64,000 bases of DNA from an uncultured Lachnospiraceae bacterium (GTDB lineage Bacteria; Bacillota; Clostridia; Lachnospirales; Lachnospiraceae). This document shows, in pieces, positions 16,173 through 25,697 of the stretch. Location of the stretch: the NCBI GenBank assembly GCA_910579865.1, contig CAJTXA010000002.1, positions 1 to 64,000 on the forward strand. The letters run 5' to 3'. Under the pieces are notes generated by a model. That model made no database searches, was not told the DNA's origin, and saw only the letters and a program-made list of their open reading frames with translations. The translations under genes and the position numbers were made by a program. Position 1 is the first letter of the stretch. Each line of letters begins with the position of its first letter.

Positions 16173-17909
16173 ATGATAAAAACACTATTATCCCAAGTAA
16201 AAGAGTTTAAAAAAAGTTCTTTTTTGGCTCCAATATTTGGTGTACTTGAGGTAATATTAGAAGTTTTAATTCCACTTATGATGGCTTCTATTATTGATGA
16301 TGGATTAGAAAAAAGGGATATTAAACATGTAGTAGTAATGGGGATTTTGATGTTTGCTATGGCAGCTTGTTCTTTGGCTTGTGGTGTATTTGCAGGAAAA
16401 AATGCTGCATATGCCAGTACTGGATTAGCAAAAAATCTTCGACAGACGATGTATGAAACAATTCAACAATATTCTTTTGCAAATATTGATAAATATTCCA
16501 CGGCTGGACTTGTGACTCGTTTGACAACAGATGTAACCAATATCCAAAATGCTTATCAAATGGTATTAAGAATGTGTGTTCGTGCACCAATTATGTTGAT
16601 TTGTGCTTTATTTATGGCTTTTACAATTAGTGGGGAGCTTTCTTTGGTATTTGTTGGAGCAATTATTTTTTTGGGAACTGCTTTGGCTTTTATTATGCTT
16701 CATGTACATCCCGTTTTTATGCAAGTATTTAAAAAATATGATGACTTAAATGCCAGTGTACAAGAAAATGTAAGTGCAATACGAGTTGTAAAGGCATATG
16801 TTCGAGAAGACTATGAAAAGAAAAAGTTTCAAAAGGCAAATGAAAATTTATATGCTATGTTTGTAAAAGCAGAGAAAATTTTGATTTTAAATAGTCCAGT
16901 TATGATGTTTACAATGTATACTTGTATCCTTTTAATCTCTTGGCTAGGAGCAAAAATGATTGTTGGCGGAAGTCTTTCGACTGGGCAGCTGATGAGTTTG
17001 TTTACTTATGTAATTAATATTTTAATGAGTTTAATGATGCTTTCTATGGTTTTTGTAATGATTACTATGTCAAGGGCATCTGGAGAACGAATTGCAGAAG
17101 TGATTGAGGAGCGTTCCGATTTGCAGAATGGAGTAAATCCAGTAACACAAATAAAGGATGGCTCGATTGCTTTTCGAAATGTGAGTTTTTCCTATCAGAA
17201 TGACACCGAAAAAGAGGTACTGCAAGATATTAATTTTTCCATAGCTTCTGGAGAAACAATTGGTATCTTAGGGGGAACTGGAAGTGCGAAGACCTCTCTC
17301 GTACAACTGATACCACGTCTTTATGATGTAACAGAAGGAAGTGTTGAAGTGGGGGGATTGGATGTACGTCAGTATGATATTGAAAGTTTGCGAAATGAAG
17401 TAGCTATGGTACTGCAAAAGAATGTGTTATTTTCTGGAACAATTGAGGAAAATCTTCGTTGGGGAAATAAAGAGGCTTCAAAAGAAGAGATTATCAGGGT
17501 CTGCCAGTTAGCACAAGCAGATGAATTTATACAAAATTTTCCTGAAAAATATGATACCTATATTGAACAAGGTGGAACCAATGTATCTGGTGGACAAAAG
17601 CAAAGGCTTTGCATTGCAAGAGCGTTGTTAAAAAAGCCTAAAATTTTAATATTAGATGACTCTACTAGTGCTGTGGATACCAAAACAGATGCTTTGATTC
17701 GTAAAGCATTTCGAGAGGAAATTCCAGATACAACAAAATTGATTATTGCACAGAGGATTTCTTCTGTACAGGATGCCGATCGAATTCTTGTTCTACATGA
17801 TGGAAAGATAAATGGAATTGGTACACATCAGGAATTATTAAAGAACAATATGATTTATCAGGATATTTACCAATCTCAGCAAAAAGGGGGCGAGGAAGAT
17901 GGCAGATAG
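16173..17909 (+). CDS. ABC exporter half-transporter with degenerate ATP site (subunit A)
   Basis: The protein of about 578 residues joins six membrane helices (about 1-310) to an ATPase domain. Walker A is GGTGSAKT, lacking the usual second-last Gly. The signature is VSGGQ. Walker B ends LDDST, with Asp in place of the catalytic Glu. This matches the non-catalytic half of heterodimeric exporters such as BmrC/BmrD or TM287/288. It exports drugs, lipids or peptides; the substrate is unknown. The start at 16173 is chosen because AGAAAGG abuts the in-frame ATG at 16164, too close for initiation there. It overlaps the next gene by 11 bases. Confidence 0.88.
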   Translation: MIKTLLSQVKEFKKSSFLAPIFGVLEVILEVLIPLMMASIIDDGLEKRDIKHVVVMGILMFAMAACSLACGVFAGKNAAYASTGLAKNLRQTMYETIQQYSFANIDKYSTAGLVTRLTTDVTNIQNAYQMVLRMCVRAPIMLICALFMAFTISGELSLVFVGAIIFLGTALAFIMLHVHPVFMQVFKKYDDLNASVQENVSAIRVVKAYVREDYEKKKFQKANENLYAMFVKAEKILILNSPVMMFTMYTCILLISWLGAKMIVGGSLSTGQLMSLFTYVINILMSLMMLSMVFVMITMSRASGERIAEVIEERSDLQNGVNPVTQIKDGSIAFRNVSFSYQNDTEKEVLQDINFSIASGETIGILGGTGSAKTSLVQLIPRLYDVTEGSVEVGGLDVRQYDIESLRNEVAMVLQKNVLFSGTIEENLRWGNKEASKEEIIRVCQLAQADEFIQNFPEKYDTYIEQGGTNVSGGQKQRLCIARALLKKPKILILDDSTSAVDTKTDALIRKAFREEIPDTTKLIIAQRISSVQDADRILVLHDGKINGIGTHQELLKNNMIYQDIYQSQQKGGEEDGR

Positions 17910-19794
17910 ACAGATGGCAAAAAATCGGCGTGGAGCAAAAAATCCAAGAATGATTTTAAAGCGATTGTTTGGTTATGTAATGCAAAGTTATAAGTGGCAT
18001 TGTCTAACCGTATTGATTTTAATTTTAGTAAGTGCATTGGCAAATGTGCGGGGAACAATGTTTATGAAAAATTTAATTGATGAATATATTGTTCCATTTT
18101 TGGGGCAAGAGCATCCAGATTTTTCTAGTTTATTATCTGTGCTATTTAAAATGGCAGTGGTTTATTATATTGGAGCATTGGCAGCATGGGGCTATAATCG
18201 AATTATGATTATTGTTTCACAGGGAACATTAAAAAAGGTACGAAATGAATTATTTGGGCATATGGAGGAATTGCCAATTCGATATTTTGATACCCATGCA
18301 CATGGAAATATTATGAGTATTTATACAAATGATGTAGATACATTACGTCAAATGATTAGTCAAAGTATGCCACAGATGGTTTCTTCTTTGGTGACAATTA
18401 TTAGTGTATTGATATCAATGATAGTACTTAGTATTCCTTTGACAATATTAACAATTACAATGGTAGTAGTTATGCTTTTTGTAACAAAGTCAATTGCTGG
18501 AAAAAGTGGTTCTTATTTTATTGAACAGCAGGTGAACCTAGGAAAAGTAAATGGATATATTGAGGAAATGATGGACGGACAAAAGGTAATTAAAGTATTT
18601 TGCCATGAAGAAGAAAGTATCGAACAATTTACCAAATTAAATCAACAATTATTTGTCAGTGCAAGTCGGGCAAATGCGTATGGAAATATTATGATGCCAG
18701 TGATGAATAATATGGGAAATATTAGCTATGCTTTGACATCTATGTTGGGAGCAGCACTTTCAATTGGAGGAATATTGCCGCTTTCTTTAGGAGAATTGGC
18801 TTCGTTTTTACAGTTTAACCGGTCGTTTAATCAGCCAATTGCACAGGTATCTATGCAGTTTAATTCGATTGTAATGGCACTTGCTGGAGCAGAAAGAATT
18901 TTTGCTTTGATGGATGCAGAGCCAGAAGAGGATAAAGGCAGTGTGGAATTGGTTTATGCAAGGGAGAAAGAAGATGGAACTATAATAGAAGCTTCTGAGC
19001 GAACAGGTATGTGGGCATGGAAGGATGAAAAAAAGGATGGTAGCGTGGTTTATCGAAAGCTGGAAGGAGATGTGGTTTTTGAACATGTGGATTTTGGATA
19101 TCAGCCAGATAAGATAATTTTACAGGATATTTCATTATTTGCAAAACCTGGAGAAAAGATTGCGTTTGTCGGAGCAACAGGAGCTGGAAAAACCACGATT
19201 ACCAATTTGATTAATCGCTTTTATGATATTCAGCATGGAGAGATTTGGTATGATGGGATTCCAGTTAGTCGAATGAAAAAAGATGATCTACGCCGATCGC
19301 TTGGAATTGTACTTCAGGATACCCATTTGTTTACTGGAACGATTATGGAAAATATTCGTTATGGACGGCTGGATGCTACTGATTTGGAGGTAATTGGAGC
19401 AGCAAAGTTAGCAAATGCAGATTCCTTTATTCGTCATCTTCCAGAAGGCTATCAGACAGTGATTACAGGAGATGGGGGAAATCTTTCTCAGGGACAGAGA
19501 CAGCTTTTGGCGATTGCTCGTGCAGCAGTAGCCGATCCGCCTGTATTAATTTTAGATGAGGCAACTTCTAGTATTGATACTCGAACGGAGAAGATTGTAC
19601 AAGAGGGAATGGATCGGCTGATGGAGGGACGGACAGTGTTTGTAATTGCACATCGGTTATCTACAATACAAAATTCGAATGTGATTATGGTACTAGATCA
19701 TGGAAAGATTATTGAGCGTGGAGATCATAGAGGACTGCTTGAAAAGAAAGGGATTTATTATCAGCTTCATACAGGAGCTTTGGAACAGGGATAA
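17899..19794 (+). CDS. ABC exporter half-transporter with intact ATP site (subunit B)
   Basis: The 631-residue protein has six membrane helices (about 30-330) and an ATPase domain with Walker A GATGAGKT, signature LSQGQ and Walker B ILDEATSSID, with the catalytic Glu present. An insertion of about 50 charged residues (about 350-395, rich in Glu, Asp, Lys) lies between the membrane domain and the first beta strand of the ATPase. It pairs with the preceding subunit, whose site is degenerate, to form one functional and one non-functional ATP site. The gene start overlaps the upstream stop. A strong terminator follows. Confidence 0.9.
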   Translation: MADRQMAKNRRGAKNPRMILKRLFGYVMQSYKWHCLTVLILILVSALANVRGTMFMKNLIDEYIVPFLGQEHPDFSSLLSVLFKMAVVYYIGALAAWGYNRIMIIVSQGTLKKVRNELFGHMEELPIRYFDTHAHGNIMSIYTNDVDTLRQMISQSMPQMVSSLVTIISVLISMIVLSIPLTILTITMVVVMLFVTKSIAGKSGSYFIEQQVNLGKVNGYIEEMMDGQKVIKVFCHEEESIEQFTKLNQQLFVSASRANAYGNIMMPVMNNMGNISYALTSMLGAALSIGGILPLSLGELASFLQFNRSFNQPIAQVSMQFNSIVMALAGAERIFALMDAEPEEDKGSVELVYAREKEDGTIIEASERTGMWAWKDEKKDGSVVYRKLEGDVVFEHVDFGYQPDKIILQDISLFAKPGEKIAFVGATGAGKTTITNLINRFYDIQHGEIWYDGIPVSRMKKDDLRRSLGIVLQDTHLFTGTIMENIRYGRLDATDLEVIGAAKLANADSFIRHLPEGYQTVITGDGGNLSQGQRQLLAIARAAVADPPVLILDEATSSIDTRTEKIVQEGMDRLMEGRTVFVIAHRLSTIQNSNVIMVLDHGKIIERGDHRGLLEKKGIYYQLHTGALEQG

Positions 19795-19813
19795 AAATTG
19801 ATAAAAGTAGAAA

Positions 19814-19846
19814 GGTTCGCTGTAGCAGAGGCAGCGAATCTTTTTT
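19814..19846 (+). terminator. Rho-independent terminator of the exporter operon
   Basis: GGTTCGCTG pairs with CAGCGAATC around a nine-base loop and is followed by six T. Confidence 0.9.
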
Positions 19847-19940
19847 ATAGAAAGCTTGTAAAGGTTTTTTGAATATGAATAGATTGTAGAAGCATTTTAT
19901 GTTAAAATAAAAATACCTAATAAAAAGGAGAAGAAATAGA

Positions 19941-22520
19941 ATGATAATCGAAGCAACAGGTGCGAAAATTCGAGTAGAAGATTTGAGAAAAGAGAAAGAG
20001 TTTATAATTACGCAGTATGGGGCAGTAAGTGGTGGAAATCCAGTAGAGAATACAAGGGCAATTAATTGGGCTATTCAGATGGCAAGTAAGGCTAAAGGAG
20101 GAACGGTTGTGATTCCAGAAGGGGAGTTTAAGTCTTATACGATTTTTTTAAAAAGTCGTGTTAATATAAGGCTAGAAAAGAAAGCTGTTCTTAGAGCTGC
20201 TAGAACAGAGATTACCCAGTCTTATGAAAAGCAGAAGGGAGAAGGGGGAAATTATGGGGAACCAGAAGTAAATCTTTATGCAGGACTTCAGGATCATGGA
20301 CATACTTATTTTGCAAATAGTTTGATTTATGCTGTAGATATAGAAGATAGTATGATCTATGGAGAGGGTTTGATAGATGGAAGCTTTATAGAAGAGGAAA
20401 CAGGATATCGGCGTTATGTGCTACAAGGAGGAGATCCGTTTGAACCACGAATGAGGGATCAGAGGGGGCATACTGGGGAGTGGTTTGGGAATAAAGCAAT
20501 TGCTTTGGTACGATGTAGGAATATTGTATTGTCTGGGTTTTCACTTATAATTGGAGGGCATTTTGCGATTATTGCTGAGGGAGTACGCAATATGCTTGTG
20601 GATAAGATTTTGGTGGATACAACACGGGATGCACTGGATTTGGATTGTTGTGAAGATGTTACAGTTGTAAATTCTGTGTTTAATTCTTTGACAGATGATG
20701 CGTTAGTATTAAAGGCTTCTTATGGAGCTGGGGTTTTTATGCCTACTAAAAATGTAAAAATTGAGGACTGTGTAGTAAGCGGGTACGATGCAGGAAGCGT
20801 GTATGCTGGTTTGTATAGTAAAAATAAATTGGTTGCAACGGATCGTTGTGGGCCGACTGGACGAGTGAAACTTGGAACAGAATCAACTTGTGGGTATGAA
20901 CAAATTACAATTCGTAGAGTAGTGTTTGAGCGATCAAGAGGGTTTGCATTGGAAGCAGTGGATGGATCGGATTTAAAGGATATTCTTTTTACAGATTGTA
21001 AAATGGACTTGGTAAGCAGTTCACCAATTTTTATACGGGCTGGAGAGAGGGGACGGTTTCCTGTAACTGGAAACAGCAAAAAACCTCTTTTAGTAGCAGA
21101 GGAAGGGAATGTTCGATTGGATAATTGTAATTGGGTGCTGCCAGATAGAGAAGAGTATCAGAAGTATCCGCCAAAGCGGTATACACCTTCTTATCAGAAG
21201 GATCAGAAAGTATCAGTTGATGGACATAGTACTTTTTGTGTTGTCAATCAAAAGAAGCCTGCACGGTTAAATTCAGTGAATTTAAAACAGAAAGAAGATA
21301 TATTAGAAGGGGATGTTTATAGCTATGCAAATGCATGTGGTTCTTCCAAAATGGCTCATATTTCAAATATTGAAATTAGTCATGTGACAATTACCAATGC
21401 AGATCCTCGTTATCCAATTTTAATTATGGGATTGGTGGACAGTAAAATTTCAAATGTAGTGATAAAGGATATTTCGGTTACTTATCGTGGAGGAATAAAA
21501 ATGGAACATGCTGTGGAACAAAGACAGTTAAATACAAATTGGGAGTATACACAGTATCAAACAGAGCCGGCAGTTCAGACGATTCCGTGGCTGGTAAATT
21601 CTTTTTTTTCAAAAGAGGAAGGGCTGCTTCCACGAGTGGATTGGGATAGTGAAAAACAGATATGGAAGGCAGATCCTTATAACGTACCAGAGCTTCCTTC
21701 GGTTTATCCTGAACCAAGTAATTGGGGGATTCTTCCAGCTTATGGATTGTATGCAAGACATGTGGAAAATTTAGAATTGTCAGATATAACTTTTCAAACG
21801 ATGGTAGAAGATGAACGACATGCAGTAGTGCTAGATGATGTATTGGGAGTAAAGTTACATCAGGTATTTGCAGATAGAAGGAATAAGGCAGTAAAGGTAG
21901 CACTTGTGACTCATTTATTTCGAAGACATACAAATCGGGAGTATTTGTTGGAGGAACCTTATTTTACAACAATGGTAAAGGAGTTAGAGGTTGATCAAGA
22001 AAAGGTAAGTAAAAAAGGATGTATTACAGAGCAGGATATTTGTACTGTTGTAGTAACAGCTCCAGCCCCTGGAACACCATCGGATCGGCTTTATCCTTAT
22101 CCAACAGTAGCGTTGCCCGAAACAGGGTATCAATTTACAGTGCCAACAGAGGAATATCCTTTGCCGCTTACTGTTTACCGACCGTTTTTTGAGTCGGTGG
22201 CACCAAAACAGGTAAGATTGGGGGAGGTATTGGAGGTTTCTATTCGCTTGCGGGATCCAGCAGTAGAGATCAGTAAAAAGGAGAGTGATAGTTTTATTTA
22301 TAATGAAGAAAAGAAAGAAATGGAATTTACAGTTTCTGGAATAACAAGAACTTGTTCTATTTTTTTAGAAAGTAAATTTGCTGGGGCGTGGTATGATGAA
22401 GAGAAGAAGAGGTTTGTCTGGGATACCAGTAAGATGAAGAAAGGAAACTATCAAGTTGTGATGGCAGCAGAAGATGGAATTCTTACAGAGTATGGAAAGT
22501 TTTGGGTCGAGATTGTTTAA
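19941..22520 (+). CDS. GH28/pectate-lyase-superfamily beta-helix protein, cytoplasmic
   Basis: The 859-residue protein begins with the pectate-lyase-3/GH28 start (QYGAVSGGNPVENTRAINWAI, GGTVVIPEGEF). A right-handed beta-helix follows to about residue 380, with TRDALDLDCCEDV and LTDDALVLKA where GH28 polygalacturonases have NTDG and DD. The usual GHG is not seen; GTEST stands there instead. Residues about 440-660 contain a second group of beta-helix-like repeats, and the last 120 residues look like a beta-sandwich. There is no signal peptide, so it acts inside the cell, probably on imported plant or mucin oligosaccharides. It is transcribed with an aldo/keto reductase. The exact substrate is unknown. 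Confidence 0.78.
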   Translation: MIIEATGAKIRVEDLRKEKEFIITQYGAVSGGNPVENTRAINWAIQMASKAKGGTVVIPEGEFKSYTIFLKSRVNIRLEKKAVLRAARTEITQSYEKQKGEGGNYGEPEVNLYAGLQDHGHTYFANSLIYAVDIEDSMIYGEGLIDGSFIEEETGYRRYVLQGGDPFEPRMRDQRGHTGEWFGNKAIALVRCRNIVLSGFSLIIGGHFAIIAEGVRNMLVDKILVDTTRDALDLDCCEDVTVVNSVFNSLTDDALVLKASYGAGVFMPTKNVKIEDCVVSGYDAGSVYAGLYSKNKLVATDRCGPTGRVKLGTESTCGYEQITIRRVVFERSRGFALEAVDGSDLKDILFTDCKMDLVSSSPIFIRAGERGRFPVTGNSKKPLLVAEEGNVRLDNCNWVLPDREEYQKYPPKRYTPSYQKDQKVSVDGHSTFCVVNQKKPARLNSVNLKQKEDILEGDVYSYANACGSSKMAHISNIEISHVTITNADPRYPILIMGLVDSKISNVVIKDISVTYRGGIKMEHAVEQRQLNTNWEYTQYQTEPAVQTIPWLVNSFFSKEEGLLPRVDWDSEKQIWKADPYNVPELPSVYPEPSNWGILPAYGLYARHVENLELSDITFQTMVEDERHAVVLDDVLGVKLHQVFADRRNKAVKVALVTHLFRRHTNREYLLEEPYFTTMVKELEVDQEKVSKKGCITEQDICTVVVTAPAPGTPSDRLYPYPTVALPETGYQFTVPTEEYPLPLTVYRPFFESVAPKQVRLGEVLEVSIRLRDPAVEISKKESDSFIYNEEKKEMEFTVSGITRTCSIFLESKFAGAWYDEEKKRFVWDTSKMKKGNYQVVMAAEDGILTEYGKFWVEIV

Positions 22521-22554
22521 AAAATAAAGAAAAGATTGGAAAGGAAGAATTGTT

Positions 22555-23547
22555 ATGTATTTAGCAGAAAAAACAAGGTATCAGAGTATGAAGTATCAGC
22601 GTTGCGGAAAAAGCGGTTTAAAACTTCCGCTTGTTTCTCTTGGACTATGGCATAATTTTGGTAGTAATGCAAGCTTTGACAATATGCAAAATCTGTGCCA
22701 GACGGCATTTGATTTGGGAATTACCCATTTTGATTTGGCAAATAATTATGGCCCGCAGGCTGGAAGTGCAGAGGAAAATTTTGGCCGTATTTTAAAGAGT
22801 GGCTTGGGGAGGTATCGGGATGAATTAGTGATTTCAACAAAAGCAGGATATGAGATGTGGGATGGTCCTTATGGGAATGGAGGTTCTAAAAAATATTTGG
22901 TTGCTAGTTTGGATCAAAGTTTAAAACGAATGGGATTAGAGTATGTTGATATTTTTTATCATCATAGACCTGATCCAGATACTCCAATAGAGGAAACAAT
23001 TTTGGCGTTAGATGGAATTGTACGAAGCGGGAAGGCTCTTTATATTGGAATTTCCAATTATAATAAAGAACAGACGATGCAGGCAGCAGAAATGTTTAAA
23101 GAATTAAAAACTCCGTTTTTAATCAATCAAAATAAGTATTCTATGTTGGAAAGAGGAATAGAAACAAATGGATTAAAACAATATGTGGCAGAAAATGGAA
23201 TTGGAATAATTGCATTTTGTCCTTTGGCACAGGGACTTTTAACGGATCGCTATAAAAAGGAGATTCCAAATGATAGTCGTGTTCGGACAGATGGAAGATT
23301 TTTAAAAGAAACTATGATCTCGGAAGAATATAGAAAAAAGGTACAAGCATTGGGAGAAATAGCTGAAAGAAGAGGACAGTCTTTGGCACAGATGGCACTT
23401 TCTTGGGTGCTGCGAGATGGGGAAGTAACTTCTGTATTGATAGGGGCATCAAGAGCAGAGCAAATCCAAGAGAATGTGCGAATTGTGGATGCAGCAGCAT
23501 TTTCAGAGGAAGAGTTAGAACAGATTGAAAGAATCCTAAAAGGTTAG
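22555..23547 (+). CDS. Aldo/keto reductase, YghZ/Gpr (MgrA) type
   Basis: The 330-residue protein has the aldo/keto reductase tetrad: Asp and Tyr in DLANNYG, Lys in STKAG and His in YHHRPDP. It also has the C-terminal NADPH-binding GASRAEQIQENV. It closely follows the pattern of L-glyceraldehyde-3-phosphate reductase/methylglyoxal reductase proteins (SGLKLPLVSLGLWHNFG at the start, then QAGSAEENFGRIL). The gene follows the GH28-like gene by 34 bases and is probably in the same transcript, which would fit sugar catabolism. GGAAAGGAAG supports the start. Confidence 0.88.
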   Translation: MYLAEKTRYQSMKYQRCGKSGLKLPLVSLGLWHNFGSNASFDNMQNLCQTAFDLGITHFDLANNYGPQAGSAEENFGRILKSGLGRYRDELVISTKAGYEMWDGPYGNGGSKKYLVASLDQSLKRMGLEYVDIFYHHRPDPDTPIEETILALDGIVRSGKALYIGISNYNKEQTMQAAEMFKELKTPFLINQNKYSMLERGIETNGLKQYVAENGIGIIAFCPLAQGLLTDRYKKEIPNDSRVRTDGRFLKETMISEEYRKKVQALGEIAERRGQSLAQMALSWVLRDGEVTSVLIGASRAEQIQENVRIVDAAAFSEEELEQIERILKG

Positions 23548-23701
23548 AAAAAGAAAAGGATTATTATAAGAAAAAAGGTAGATTTTAAGCTATATCAATT
23601 AAATATAGAAGGAATAGTAAAAAAATAGGCTGTTAAAACTGGAAAATTATGCTACAATAGAAAAAATCAAATTAAATTAGACTTAATGGAGGGAATGAAG
23701 T

Positions 23702-24523
23702 ATGAAAGAAAATCGGATTTTACAAATTTGGAGAATATTGTATCCTCCACTTTTGTATTTTGTTATTAGTTATGTAGTGCAGCTTGTTGGAATCTTACTT
23801 TTGATGCAGATACATCAAGGTTCAGCAGAAATTCTTCAAGATCCACAGGCATTTCAAGAATATGTGATAAGAATTTATAATGAAAATGCAATGTTGCTTA
23901 CTATGATTGCTGCCTTACTTACCATTCCAATTTGTTTTTTTCTCTATCAAAAAGATAGAAAAAGACAGAAAAAAGAGTTTGGGATACGAAAACAGATTTC
24001 TATGTTACAGTGGTTTTTGATTGCATTACTTGGTATGGCTGCTAGTATTAGTTTAAACGATTGGATTGCTTTAAGTGGTATAGTTCTTATTTTTGATGGT
24101 TTTGAACAAGTAGCAGAAGCTTTGTATGGTGGTAATCTTTGGATTGAAATTCTTGCAATAGCGATTGCTGCTCCTCTTGTAGAGGAATTACTTTTTAGAG
24201 GGTTGGTCTATCAAAGGATTCGAGAGCTTGCCAATGCACGGGCTGCAATGATTTTATCAGCATTGTATTTTGGTGTATATCATATGAATGTAGTACAGGG
24301 GATTTATGCGTTTTTATTGGGAATTTTGTTAGCTTGGGTATGTGAGAAGTACCAGACTTTGTGGGCTCCAATTTTATTTCATGCAGCAGCAAATTTTTTG
24401 TCTGTGATTTTTACAGAAGGAAATTTTTCTTATCGGATAAGTGTGGTAGGTGTTCTTTTGGAAATTATAATTTCAACAGGATTGATGATTTATACAATTG
24501 TGCGAATCCATAGAACAGCATAG
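23702..24523 (+). CDS. CPBP family intramembrane glutamic protease
   Basis: The 273-residue membrane protein has about seven hydrophobic segments and the CPBP/ABI motifs in order: EELLFRG (EExxxR), FGVYHMN (FxxxH) and HAAAN (HxxxN). Members are Rce1-like proteases; in Firmicutes they often process or give immunity to peptides, or assist envelope functions. An extended -10 promoter (TGCTACAAT at about 23650-23658) precedes it. It is followed 15 bases later by glf, so it probably leads the galactofuranose group. Confidence 0.87.
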   Translation: MKENRILQIWRILYPPLLYFVISYVVQLVGILLLMQIHQGSAEILQDPQAFQEYVIRIYNENAMLLTMIAALLTIPICFFLYQKDRKRQKKEFGIRKQISMLQWFLIALLGMAASISLNDWIALSGIVLIFDGFEQVAEALYGGNLWIEILAIAIAAPLVEELLFRGLVYQRIRELANARAAMILSALYFGVYHMNVVQGIYAFLLGILLAWVCEKYQTLWAPILFHAAANFLSVIFTEGNFSYRISVVGVLLEIIISTGLMIYTIVRIHRTA

Positions 24524-24538
24524 ACAGGAGGAAGAAGA

Positions 24539-25687
24539 ATGTATCATACTGTGATTGTAGGCTGCGGATTTGCTGGTGCAGTTATGGCAAGGGAGCTGGC
24601 AGAGCGTGGAGGGGAAAATATATTAATACTTGAAAAAAGAGGACATATTGGTGGAAACTGTTATGATAGGTATGATCGTTATGGTGTGTTGATTCATCAG
24701 TATGGGCCACATATCTTTCATACCGATTCGGAACGGGTATATCAGTATTTGTCCCGTTTTACAGAATGGTATGATTACAGTCATGAAGTAGTAGCAAATG
24801 TAAATGGACAGTTGATTCCAGTTCCATTTAGTTTGGCTACCTTACATATGGTATTTGGGGAAGAGATGGCGAAAAAATTAGAAAAAAAACTGTTGGAAGA
24901 GTTTGGAGAGGGAACAAGAGTACCAATTTTAAAATTGCGTCAGGCAGAAGATGCAGATCTTCAGGCAGTAGCAGAGTATGTATATGAACATATTTTTTTG
25001 CGTTATACCATGAAGCAGTGGGGACAAAAGCCAGAAGAAATATCGCCAGAGGTGACAGAAAGAGTTCCTGTTTTGCTTTCTAGAGATAGTCGTTATTTTT
25101 TCGACCATTATCAGGGGATGCCCCTTTTTGGCTATAAGGAGTTGATTAAAGAGATCTTATCATATCCTTCGATTGATGTTCAACTTCATACAGATGCGAA
25201 AGATGTTTTAAAACTGGAAAATGGGGAAAACTATCTATATGGAGAACGATATTTTGGTAAGATTATTTATACAGGACCAATTGATGAATTCTTTCACTGT
25301 TGTTATGGAAGACTGCCTTATCGTTCTTTGCGATTTGTATTAGAACATTATAAGCAGGATTCTTATCAGCCAAAGGCGGTAGTAAATTATACAGTAAGTG
25401 AAGATTATACAAGAATTACAGAGTTTAAAAAATTAACTGGGCAGGAGGTTGCAGGAACAACAATTATGAAGGAGTATCCATGCGCCTATACAGACAGTAA
25501 AACACAGATTCCTTATTATGCTATATTAAAGGAAGAGAATTTAGAATTATATCGAAAATATCGAGCACTTGTAAGAAAATATCCAAATTTTTATTTGTTG
25601 GGAAGACTAGCGGAATATAAATATTATAATATGGATGCAATTGTTGAAAAAGCGTTGTTACTTGCTGATGAACTGGTCAAAAAATAG
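24539..25687 (+). CDS. glf: UDP-galactopyranose mutase
   Basis: The 382-residue FAD enzyme converts UDP-galactopyranose to UDP-galactofuranose for surface glycans. The N-terminal dinucleotide fold VIVGCGFAGAVMARELAERG, the family block HIGGNCYD, the QYGPHIFHT segment, the TMKQWG block near residue 160 and the C-terminal LLGRLAEYKYYNMD segment are all typical. Length agrees with the family (about 370-390). AGGAGG lies before the start. It is followed by a glycosyltransferase gene 10 bases later. Confidence 0.95.
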   Translation: MYHTVIVGCGFAGAVMARELAERGGENILILEKRGHIGGNCYDRYDRYGVLIHQYGPHIFHTDSERVYQYLSRFTEWYDYSHEVVANVNGQLIPVPFSLATLHMVFGEEMAKKLEKKLLEEFGEGTRVPILKLRQAEDADLQAVAEYVYEHIFLRYTMKQWGQKPEEISPEVTERVPVLLSRDSRYFFDHYQGMPLFGYKELIKEILSYPSIDVQLHTDAKDVLKLENGENYLYGERYFGKIIYTGPIDEFFHCCYGRLPYRSLRFVLEHYKQDSYQPKAVVNYTVSEDYTRITEFKKLTGQEVAGTTIMKEYPCAYTDSKTQIPYYAILKEENLELYRKYRALVRKYPNFYLLGRLAEYKYYNMDAIVEKALLLADELVKK

Positions 25688-25697
25688 GAGGTACATT

